A stretch of DNA of 64,000 nt from positions 4,347,501-4,411,500 of the forward strand of contig OX335659.1 of the NCBI GenBank assembly GCA_946894095.1. The letters are read 5' to 3'. Below the pieces are notes generated by a model, which did not search any database, had not been told where the DNA came from, and saw only the letters and a list, made by a program, of their open reading frames with translations. This DNA comes from Incurvaria masculella (Eukaryota > Arthropoda > Insecta > Lepidoptera > Incurvariidae). This document shows, one piece after another, positions 1 through 12,100 of this stretch. Each line of letters begins with the position of its first letter. Position 1 is the stretch's first letter. The position numbers and the translations under genes are program-made.

Positions 1-165
1 CGCGCGTAAGGTTCGCGGTGATGTCGGGCGAGCACTCCTCGGCGTGGTCGCACAGCCAGCCTGGCGGCGGCTTGCGGCCCCGCTCGACCGGCGGCGCGCA
101 CTCGGTGTCCAATGAGCCGCCACTGTACACGCTGCTGCACGACTTGTGGCTACGCGACTTACGAT
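1..165 (-). CDS. Exon 14: cytoplasmic tail, cut by window edge
   Basis: It encodes residues 712-766, a Ser/Cys/Pro-rich tail (SCSSVYSGGSLD, ECSPDITANLTR). The frame is still open at base 1, in phase 1. The 3' end of the gene lies outside the window. Confidence 0.85.
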   Translation of the reverse strand, partial: MVSRVATSRAAACTVAAHWTPSARRRSSGAASRRQAGCATTPRSARPTSPRTLRA

Positions 166-3100
166 CTGCAAATATATTAAAAAAATATGCACAACGTAGG
201 CGAAAGATTTATTCCTATTGAGGGGAAACCAGAGTACCTACCAGAATAGAACAGGATATAAATGGCTACTATGACACCTACTGTAATGCTATTAGCCCCT
301 CAAAAGAACATGTGCAATTCCAGTAATTTATTTAGGCATGGCTACATTGAACTGTTTTAAATACACAAACACGTCTCAATTGCCGCTTTGAAAAAAAGAT
401 TTGTGTTTTTCTCAGTGGTACCAACCTGGGCGGGCTTGATTCTACCACTATGGTAGTAGAGTATCTTAAGTTTTACCTACTTGGGCCAAACCAATAAACC
501 GACTCGCATTCATAATTAAAATAAAAAAATCAATATCCGACAAGAAGTTGCAGTGGGTTTCGAACTAGTTATCCGGTACAGCCTCAAAACGTGAACTTTA
601 TTGATTTGAAATGAAATGGTATTAAAGGATCCAATAATTTCTCTAGACCGCCATCATCTTGTAAGAGGTGGAATAGTTTTACGTGAGATCTGAACCATGG
701 CCAGCGTCAACGGAGTTTCTTCGACTCGATTTAGCAAGGCATCTCGCCACAGCCTATGTGATCCTCACAGTGCCGACGCACTCCCTACGATCTCCGGGCG
801 ACTCACCGAGCGTGTCCAGGTAGTCCCTGGCGGTGAAGTCGTCCAGCTGCAGCACCTGGATGACGGGCGGCTTGGGCCGCGAGAAGCGCCCCAGCGCGCG
901 CGTCACCAGCAGCGAGGACACGATGAAAACCACGATTATCACCACGATGCCGATCGAGATGCCGAAGTCTTTCTCGAAAATGCCTGCGGTGACAATAATT
1001 GACATTGATGTACGGTCGTTGTTCGATGTTACGTAGGGTTGTTACGTAGGCTTGGTAGACAAGGTCTGAGTGAGGAGGTCGAGAGAAGAATTCAACTGGG
1101 TTCGGAAAACTTAAATTCGCTCTGAGGTCTGACCTTCCGCAAAATTTAAAGACCAGAATAAATGACCAGTGCGTCCTCCCGGTTATGACGTACGGGTGTG
1201 AAACGTGGACTCTGACAGTCGCAGTGGGCTGGTAAAGTCAGCCGAAGAGACGAGGACCGTTGGAACGACCGTGTCCTACACTGGCGGCCGTGGACAGGAA
1301 AACGGAGTGTGGGAAGACCACCCGCCAGGTTGGACGACGACATCAAGTACGTCGGCGGAAAGTAGCGGTTCCGTACCGCTGAGGGCCGGAAGGCTGGAGA
1401 AAAATTGAAGAAGCGTATGTCCAGCAGCGGACGCAAACACGCTGGCTGACTGGCTGATGTAGGTTGAAGAAGAGCTACAGCGTGAGAAAGCACGCGGCGT
1501 ACATTAGGTGCGTGGGTTCGTCTAATCATAAAACAAATATCTATATGCAAGAGCATTAAGGAGATCACCTCTTTTAGAATTCGAGAGCTGCTTTGCGAAT
1601 TTACTATAGAGTACTAGCATGTTTGCTGAACACCCAACTCATTTCGCCACCCGGAGAGTTGTGCGGTCTATTGCAGTGCGGAGGAGGTCGCGGAGCACCA
1701 GCGTGCCGGCGACGGGCTCACCTCGCCACCAGGAGGGCTGCGCGGCCTGCAGCAGCGCGGCGGAAGGCCGCAGCAGCGTGTCTGCTGAGCACCCGTAGCG
1801 GTTGCACGCCGCCACGCCGGCCTCGTCGCCAGCGCGCAGCTCGCCCACCGCGCCGCCGCCGTCCTCCGCGCGCGCGCGCCACGCCAGCGACAGCGACGCG
1901 TTCGACGCCGACAGGCGCCACACGGACAGCACGTGGTAAGTCGCGTTGCCGTCTGAAGGAGACAGATAACATTCATTATGCATTTATTGCACCTTGCATT
2001 TTCGCTTAATGTAAGCTTATTTTCGAGTTGCGACAAGATTGAAGTAATAAACAAGAAGGTGTTCCACAAATTTGCCATGGCAGCTGAGTGCACTTGCGTC
2101 AAGTTTAAATCGAAATGTCTAGTTTAAACGCAACAAAATTGCGTGATGATCAATGACAATGAAAGAAGTTTCAATGTTGACACCACAACCTTGTGTAATT
2201 TTTATCACAACAAAGAACTTACAACAATTTACTGACGCAACAACCTTGTAAAATTTATAATTCTGATCAGAACCTCAACAATGATGTCAAAAAAACATTG
2301 TTTGCAGGCTTTGCTCTCACGAGCCTTCTCTTAACGATCAATGAACGCCTCAATGATCACTTTGAAACATTTATGCAACACTCGTGGTGTATTCACTCGT
2401 GTTATATATATAAGTAAGTTAGCGCCATCTATTGACGAACATGACACGTTTGCAGCAATGTAGAAACGACTATGAAAAACATCCATCTCGATCCTTATCT
2501 TAACAAGTTTAAAATTACATTGAAACAAACTTGCTCTGGCAAACATGAAAGCACAGATCCGCAAACTTGCGACAACCTGCTCACCTGAGGGGCAGTGCAC
2601 GCGGAAGGCGCTTGCCTCGTAGGCGATGTCGCAACGCGCGGGCGGCGGCGGCGCGGGCCGCAGGTGCCGCAGGCCGAGCGTGGCCTCGCACGGCGCGCGC
2701 TGCGGTCCCGCGCCGCCGGCCGCCTCGCACCACGCCTGCAGCGGCGCCTCCAGCGAGCCCTGCGACCGGAGCGCACGATGGAGATAAAAGAAAAACAATC
2801 ATTACGTTCAGGTTGAACAATGAATGACATCCTACGGTGGCCCTTCCCGGCGGGACTAACTCATTCACGGGCACGGTACAAAACCGTGCTATTGCGCCCT
2901 GGGACCTTCTCTGTTTCAAAGAAAAAGACAGGCTCCGTGATGAGGAGGATGCAACATGTCCACAAAGCAGACAATGCGCATAGTGTTTGATTTGGTAACA
3001 TTTACGAAAATTTTATTTACAAAACGACTTATAGCTAAAAGTAAGCCACGACCGCTCCAGTCAAAAATCTTATAAAAACCAATGATTATAAATCTTCACG

Positions 3101-6100
3101 AAACAAGCTATATGTGATGACTAATCTTTTTAAGATGTTTTTATTTTATCATTGAGTAATCCACCTCCAAAGTTATTGTATAAAACGCTTTCGGAGCTTA
3201 TAACTTAAAAACCAAACACAATTGTACAATGCCAACAGTCATCAGACATCTAGTTCGATAAAATAAAGCAATTTTGAGCAAAATTTTGTATCTCTGACAA
3301 GAAATATGGGCATGATCTTCTTTCCACGTTTGTATGGGGAGTTGAGCGGGATGGCCCTGATTTTTTAGGGTTCCGTACCCAAAGGGTGAAAACGGAACCC
3401 TATTTCTAAGCCTCCGCTGTCCGTCCGTCCGTCCGTCTGTCACAGGGCTGTATCTCATGAACCGTAATTTTATTTTATTTTATTTATTTGGTATGCCAAC
3501 AACATTATACACAAAACATTTTCATAGTTTGACTACTAAAAATAACAAATTAGTGTGTACATGTTAATTATAAGCCTACACAGCTTCCTTAAAAGTAAAT
3601 ATAATCAATCAATTTAATTTAATTTGCTTGAAGAAGAACTTTAAAATGTGCAAAACAATTATTAGTAATAAAAGAGAAAACAATAACCAATAACCAAAAT
3701 AATAAGATTTTCAAAAAGTGAAACAGGTACTACTGTTCCTTGATGAGTACAGTGAGTACACACTGTAACTGTATTTATGGATTAAAAAGAGGAAAACATA
3801 ACAGAGATAATAAAAAAAATATATCCCCGCTTATGCTTATATACAGATCTTTTTAATATCTTGAATGGAACAATAAAAAAAGTCGATGGAGTTCCTATGC
3901 ATGTTTGATAGTTGGGAAAGCCTGACAGAAGGTGAGTGTGATCCAATGTTTGTTCGACATCTTCTCACCGAGAAAGTTTTTCTGTCTTTAAGCCTGCAAC
4001 TGTTTCGAGGAACTTGTATTTTGATTCTATGTAGAAGGTCCTCACAGTCTATCTTCCCATTTAAAACGCGATGCATAAAACATAGATCTATCCGATCGCG
4101 CCGTCTCTCCAGATCTTCAATGCCGTAGAAATCTAATCTATCCTGGTAATGAGTGATACGGTAATAGGTAGGCAGCTGAAATTTTCACACAGTGTGTATT
4201 TATTTTGCCGCTATAACAACAAATAGGTAAAATTTAAAAATAATAAAGATTCAAAACGTGATTTTTTTATGTTAAATCTTGTACCATGGTACGGATTCCT
4301 TCGTGTGCGAGTCCGACTCGCACTTGGCCGGTTTTTTACAGGTTCATCAACAGGGATCAATTTCAAAATAAATTAATAAAAATGAAGCAAGAAAAGAATG
4401 CGGAAATATTCTTTAATTGAAGATAAACACCACATGATTTTGTATTAACGTTCACATTTTTTTTTATGTGGGAACTTTCCAACATATTTAGTTCATTTAT
4501 TTTATTTCAACCTACTTCGGTTTATTGTTTTTTATACTTAATTTCAAGTTTGTGAAAGAATTTGCGAGATTTCTCAAAATATTTGGCATTCATATAACCT
4601 ACTCCAAATTATTCATCCATTACCTTATTAAAAGTATTCGCGTAAAATACTGAAAAAGATCAAGTGAAACTCGACACTGGCAAATTGTCGTTTCTATAGC
4701 GACAGAGGCCACTAAGGAAAAAAAAGAGGAATTATAATCTAAATTATTCTTGTGTAAAAAGCCATCGTACACCTTAGATGATCTAAGTCGTACACTTTGC
4801 AATATTGAATGAGCTGTTAATGACTGGAATGGTTACCTGCAACAGCGATATGAATGAGAATGGCTACCTGCAACAGAGATAAACGCAGCAGTGGCGCTCC
4901 CGTGGTGATCTTCTGTAACTCGCCGGAGCCCCTCACACGCCACAAGTAGGTGTCGGGCGGCGGTAGCGAGTTCACCTCACACGACAGGCTCTCGCCCACT
5001 AACGATAGCCCGACGCCGCGGCATTCCGGCGCATCTGGAAGTAAAGCATAGCATTCTGTTAAACATATTCCAAAGGACGTCCGGTAGGTGGAGTTTCAAT
5101 AAATATATGAAGATGGGAAATGGTTAAATTAGATAGGCTAAGCAGAAACGAATGGCAAGTAGATTGAATGTACTTACGCACCGGCGGAGGAGCGCGGGGG
5201 ACGAATGAGCAGAGAATCGCGCGGGAGACGAGACGCGAACGTTTTGAAGTGCAAGAAATAGACGAACTACCTATTTCGGAAATTGTTTTGGAACAATTAT
5301 TAGTGAACATTGAGTGTATTGTGTGACCGTGCTTGTAAGGCCTCTGCTGTGTAAGACTGTGAGAACAGCTCTGGAGCAACCCGCTGCAGGCCCGGACGCT
5401 GGTGTGGAATACGGGACATCGCATCTACAGGTTAGTGAGTTAGGTACCTACAATGCGAGTCAAATAAGAATAGGATAGGATCACCACCATTTTGAATGTC
5501 AAACTGTTAAAACGCTTACTTCACTTCACAAACTTCAGTACTTTGCCGGGGTGTTGCCGCGTACTTTCCCTCGCGAATTCGAGTGAAGTTAGTCACGAGC
5601 CCCGTCCTATTCTTATTTTAATTACGTTGTACCTATTACCCCTTCTAGTACGTCCATCAGTCCGCGCTAATGCTCGTCACAGTTTTATTAACATACGTTA
5701 TACAACGATGGGGAAGAGCCCCGGTGCCCTTCCCCTAGCAGGCACCTCCGAGGACGTCACAGCCATTGAACACGTACGAGGATCTGTCGCCACAGTAAAG
5801 GACACTGCGCTACTAACACAGTACGGCAAGGTGCAGCTCCTCGCTGCGCGCCGTGCCGCGCGCGTTGCTGGCGCCGCAGGAGTACGCCCCGGCGTGCTGA
5901 CGGCGCGTCGCCGCCAGTGTCAGTGCCGCGCCGCCCTCCGCCAGTGCGGCGGCGCCGAACAGCGGCGCCAGCTCGCCGGAATCGATGGCGACACTCTGTG
6001 ACCAGTCATTGATGTCAACAAATAGTTATTATTATACTAGCCAATGCGAATGGTTTGTTACCTCAACCTTATGAAATAAGAACATGTAAAAAAACATGTA

Positions 6101-9100
6101 TAATTTCAAGGAATGTGACATGTATGTATGTATAATGGACCGTGTAGCAAGGACACATTAATTGAAGAAAGAGCCCAGTAAAAAGAACTACTTTACGAAT
6201 ATGTGTTGTTCTTCTTTTGTTCAATCTTTGCTGTTAATGTCCGCAACGCAGATGAAGCGTTAAATAAATGTATGTAGGTATAATCTTAAACACTGTGTAA
6301 GAAGAAGGCATTCATTATGGGAGGAGGGACTGTAGGATAATTCCAAATTATGGGTATACAGCCGGTGGCGAAATTGGTAGACGCAATACCCGCGAATGGT
6401 ATGTTTTGCTGGTTCGGGTCCAGCCTTGCAGTATATTCGTAAAGTAGTTCTTTTTACTGGGCTCTTTCTTCAATAAATGTGTCCTTGCTTCACGTTCGAT
6501 TATACATACATACATGTCACATTCCTTGGAATAAGCAACGTACCTGCTTAGTACGAAAAAGTATATTTACTTATTTAAAATTTCAGCTTACGTTCTAGCA
6601 ATATAGTTAAAAAAGTATTTTAGAAAATGATATTTTTTGCATTGAAGAAAATGCTAAATTCAGGTCTCAAAAGTATTATTTTTCAAGTTTGCTGCTGATA
6701 TTGACAGTAACTGATATCGAATTCAATACCATTTTTAAAGAGCGTAACATTATCTTACAATTTAGTTAAGTTTATGTTGAATATTTTTGAAATTTCTTTA
6801 ATGAAACAATTAAAAAACCGGTTTCACGCGTTATGGTGGTTAATCACATTTAGAAGGATTTATTCCGAGCTGTTCTTCCTAAGCGAAGTCGGGCTCTGGC
6901 TATCTCGTTTCAATCGCAAAAATTTTGTGAAAATATTTAAGTATTACGATGCTCTTAAATAACCATCGGGGTAGCCAGAATATTGTTATGGGCCGTTCCT
7001 AGCCCGCTACCCGCAAGGACGAGTCGACTCGAAAAATGTTAACAGCAGAAGAGAGGAGTTCTAGATTCTTCAACGGGTTCATCTAAAGTTGAACAGGTGT
7101 GGCTTGACTTGACTCACATTAAAGTACCAACGCAGCGAGTCAACTGGAGGGTTGGCCTGCACCTCACAGCGCAGGCGCAGTGGTGCCCCCTCTGCCGTCT
7201 CATTCGCTCTGCCATCCCCCAGCTTCACCACCTCTACGGAGGGACTGTCTGCAATAACCATAGCCAGTAGGTCAAAATTGTTTTGTTAGGATATTAGAAG
7301 GCAGTGCTATAACGGTAACCGGACAAATCGATAGTAACAAAAAATACGAAATAGATCGTCATGTGCATTTTTTTAAATAAGTACCGTCATACACTCTTCG
7401 GATTTGCGACGGGACCCAATTTTTTATATCGTAGCGATTTTCTTACGTTGGGTAGAATCCAAAATATCATTTCATTTAATTATCATGTGATCCGCTATGG
7501 TGAAAAGCTGGATTAACTGAAATAACATAGCAACACGTGTGTCGTCAAAGCCTTCGTTTTGCTCTCACGGTACTCACACAGCACGACGAGTGTGTCGGTG
7601 TGCTTGGTGGTGGACCGCGCCGGCGCCAGCAGCACGTTGGTGGCGACGCACGAGAGCGCGGCGCTGTGCAGACCGCGCGTCGCCACAACCTCCGCGTACG
7701 AGTCCGCCGTGCGCGACGCTGCGTCCCAGCTCTGCGAAGAGGAGGCGAACTATGAAAGATTGATTTTTTAGTCTACTGATTTGCTGGGAACAGGGCAAAC
7801 CATGATTTACGGTGTCGTTTGTGTAGAGCGGTCAAACTGTTTCCTGATGGTCCAAATAATTGCTGCTTAGCGCCACACTTGCCTAATTCATTGTCTCCCA
7901 GTACTTCGTTCTACACACGGTGGAGGGGGTACCTGGTTGGTGCTGGCCACGAGCTCGTGCTGGTCGAGCCACCAGGACAGCGCCGGCTGCGGGTAGGCCC
8001 CGCGCGCGCGGCAGTGCGCCACCGCGCGTGTCCCCGCCACCAGCGCGCCCCCAGGCTCCGCCCCGGACTCCCACCACATCTCCACACTGCTTGCCGTCAC
8101 TGGACATTTTAATATAACACGTTCATAACGGCCTCTCGTGGCATTGAGCGGCTCGTAGCTTTGCCGCGCAGGGACTTGCTTTGCGTGTTCAAATCCCCCC
8201 CCCCCCCCTGTTCATGCAGCACTTTCTTTCTCTTGTAACGTAACGAAATGCGAAGTTGTGCTGAGGACCAAAGGTGCAAAATACACCTCGCCTCACGAAA
8301 TCACGCCCTGCGAGGCCCCATGCTACCGGATTTGGGGACTATCGCTTAGCTATCGATCTTGTTCAAATTACTGTTGAAGACTCCCAGGTTATAGGTTTAT
8401 GGGCAGACACGTCCATAACCTGGCGCCCGGCAGAGAAACCGTTCGTTTTGAAAAGCCTAATGTCAACCACAAGGGGGTGCCCTGATTCTCTGCGGCGGGT
8501 GCTCCGGATATAGGTAGGATGGGGAGGAATAAGCCATGCAAGTTCCACTAGTGCTGCTCTAAATATTCTCACTAACCCCCGTTCTCGCTGCAAATTCAAG
8601 ACGAGCATCACGTACCATAGAGTTCAAGCTGAAGGGTTGCGATCCTCGGAGGCGCGAGGTCAGTGTTGGACGCGCGGCAGGTGAGCGGCGCAGCGGCGTG
8701 CTCGCGAGCGAGAGGCAGGAACAGCTCGTTCTCGCTCACTCCCGGGATCTCGCTCGCACCGTCCGTCGCGTCCAGCAGCGTGTCGCCGGAATACCAGTGC
8801 ACTTGCGGCGGAGGTCGCCCTGCACGCAGAAAACGGAGTTCTAGAGGGTGGAAAGGAGTTGCAGAGACATATTGGAGGATGAATGGAGGCATGATATCCA
8901 GTCTAATTCTCGGTCAATACCGGAATCTCGCTCGCATCCACCCTTGCGCAGCGTCATTACAATTTCAGTTTATCTGTCGTGGCGGCGTGTGGGAAGACAG
9001 AGTGTGGGAAGACCAGACCACCCGCCAGGTGGGACGACGACATCAAGTGCGCCGGCGGAAAGCAGTGGTTCCGTACCGCTGAGGGCCTGGAGGACTGGAG

Positions 9101-12100
9101 AAAAAATGGAGAGGCGTCTGTCCAGTAGTGGACGCAAACACGCTGACTGACTGACTGACTGACTTTGGACGCACGGGATGTGCGCGTAAACTAAGTCCTC
9201 AAGTTTACAAACATATTAAAAGTATATTATTAGTTCTCGGAGCAATCTATCCTGGCGGTACAGCAGTTCGCAGTCGTCTTCCCAATCGAACCAATCCACT
9301 TAGATGCGGTGTAACAGGCTCTATCATCATCACATTGCATTCCACGTCATATAATCCATCATTCTCATAGAATCAATGAAGGAACCAAAGAAAGGACGGG
9401 AGTGGCGACTGACAATTATCCGTATAGCGGCAGCGTAGCCGCTTTTGAGTCGCCACGCCGCCGGCCAGTCAGTTCGCTCACGAATCCGCCCACTCCTGAT
9501 GTTCTCGAGTTGCACTGGACGCCATTTAGTGCAACGAGTTAGTTGCGCGTCCCGAATTCGTAAGCGAACTGACTACCATCAGTGTTGTATCACTAGGGCC
9601 GAGTGCACGAAAGAACAAAAAATCAAAATCAACGTCAAAGTATGATCAAACACGTCACTTTGTGTGGACAGTATGGAAGGAACTCTATGCGGTTCACTAA
9701 AAGTGACGTGTTTGAACATTGATTAACTCAGCCGATTCTTCGTGCAACCGGGGCTAAGCCTATGCTGCCGCTCTACGGATGAGTTTCGGCCACTTACCTC
9801 CTATGACGAGGCAGCTGAGCAGTAGGTTATCTCCCTCGTGGTAAGGCCCCACTTGCCCCTCCAACTTGTTGCCCACCTCGTCCAGGAAGAACGGAACACT
9901 CGGCAGCACTGTAATACCGAACAAAGACATCTCAAGAAGGCAGCTGAAAAATTTCGGGGCAGCCGGATTTCACTGTCATGTCATAATTTGATTGATCCGC
10001 GGATTTGATCAACTCAGTGAAGAAGAACCCGTACAGAAACTTCCCTTTCTTTTTTTTCGTCCACTTTAATGATATTTAACCACTTGTAAATGAATACCGA
10101 AATGTTACTGCCAAATTAACATGTTAGGCAAATAACTAAGAACTACGAACACAAACAACAACCCACAATGTGATTATAATCTCTCATAATCGACGAGTAT
10201 GGACGACACCAATTATAATTATAATCTCAAATTATAAATTACTTAACCTAACATATTGAGTATTTATTTCAAGGTTTTACGGTGTAAACACCTTCGTCAC
10301 CCGTGTAGCTGTTAACACGGGTGTACAGAGCCCTCGTCAATAAACCAGTCAAATAAACCTTGCCTCGCGTAACCACCAAGTGTTTGACCTGGGTTTCAAT
10401 CCTCTCAAACCCATAAACTCTCGCATGGAAGGCGAGTCCTCTAGCCCCTGCACCAATAGCTGTACAATTGCTGCAAGTCAATGATTATGCAAGTGCAAAT
10501 TTTAAACGAATAGATCTAATTTACTTTACGTCCCTACCGAGTTACATTTTCTTCATAAAGGCGTGAACGTACAATGGAGCATGGCTTTGTAAGCAGGGCC
10601 ATGCTCTAGCGTTTGGTTTCCAAAACATTGGATCTCACCTATGACGGTGAGGTTGACAGCGGAATTCCTCGTCGGCGAGAGCTGGAAGTCGACGCGGCAG
10701 TGGTAGAGCGCCTCGTCCGCCGGCGTCAAGCGCGTCACGCTGAGCCGCACGCTCGTGGCGTCGCGCACGCCAGCAGCGCTAACGCGACCGCTGGCGTTGA
10801 ACGAGTCGCTGCACCATTCGCTCGCCACTCGCGCGTCGTAGCTGTAACATCACAAAGTATGGGGACGGATATGCATCCTCTAGCTAAGATAGATTAAATC
10901 AAGTCAATCTTGATAACCCATGAAGCCAATTCTTTCGCTAATTCTTTTACGTACAAAATGCATGCACACTCATAGATCCTCACTGAATCACATAACTGCC
11001 GACCTATCCTGGGGAATCACATACTTATGTAAGCTGATATTAATTTAGTTAGCGCTGAATTTGGAAACACATGGAAATGTTTGATTCGTGTCAGTAATTC
11101 ATTTCATCGATTACCAGAATAATATAATTTGAAGTAATTTCAAAGGGAATTCCCTTTCTCAGAACATTTCTGATTCATCAACTCGGAATTTCCATAATTG
11201 GCCTGCTGAACAGGTTGTCATGGAAAGTTAATTCGCCGGATGAATAGCAGGTGAACAGGCAAGAGAGTGATTATGTAAATCTGACGTTAAGTTGCATTTC
11301 GTACTATGCTAGCTAATTGTGAACGGCGTGTTAGTCGGCCAAGTGAACTGAATCACTTTTTTGCCTGTTTACTTGGCACCATGGTAACCCCTCCAGGCAC
11401 GAGAGACACGCCTTGGAACCATGTAGCCGAGCGTTGTAAATATATCCTATTAAGTTAATATCTAATAGCTCGTTGGAAATCTCGCTTTCTCCAGAAGCTT
11501 GAAGAATGAGATAAATGGTTACGGATTAATGAACTAGTGGTGTTACCTGTAGACAGGCTTGTTGTTCTTGTACCAGACGAGCAGCATGAGGCGGTCGCGC
11601 GCGCGCTCCGCCGGCAGCGACGTGTCGCACGCCAGCTCTGCGCGACCGCCCTCCAGCGCGCGCGCGCTGCTCACTGGACCTGCGCGCGCGCACAACACGA
11701 ATACAGTTCTTGTATTAATACAAGCCGCGTGAGGCGTAGTTATACGAAGTAGTTAGAGTTCCTGACTGACAGAAGGAAGTGAAAACATTGTAACAAGACA
11801 GATAACTCTAGTAAGAGTTGCTTCTTGGATAGGCAGACATTGGACGGATAATAATATAGTTCAGAACTGACTTACAACTCGGCAGACATTGTGGCGACAC
11901 TAATAGAGTCTTTGACTCACATACGGTTGTGCGAATATTGTAGAAGAAACAGCTGAGTTAATCAATGTTCAAACACGTCACTTTTAGTGAACCGCATAGA
12001 GTTCCTTCCATACTGTCCACACAAAGTGACGTGTTTGATCATACTTTGACGTTGATTTTTATTTTTTGTTCTTTCGTGCACTCGGCCCTAATAGAGTTTC

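Noticed and set aside
1593..2102. Several Arg/Ala-rich open frames over exon 12, both strands
   Set aside because: They are by-products of the very GC-rich exon. Only one frame joins exons 11 and 13 in phase and gives an FN3-like sequence.
6361..6430. Functional tRNA gene
   Set aside because: The T-arm is perfect but the acceptor ends do not pair, and the same flanks recur at 55455, so it is a SINE head.
8199..8212. C homopolymer tract as a functional signal
   Set aside because: A run of about 14 C inside a SINE fragment is most likely slippage or a sequencing-prone tract.
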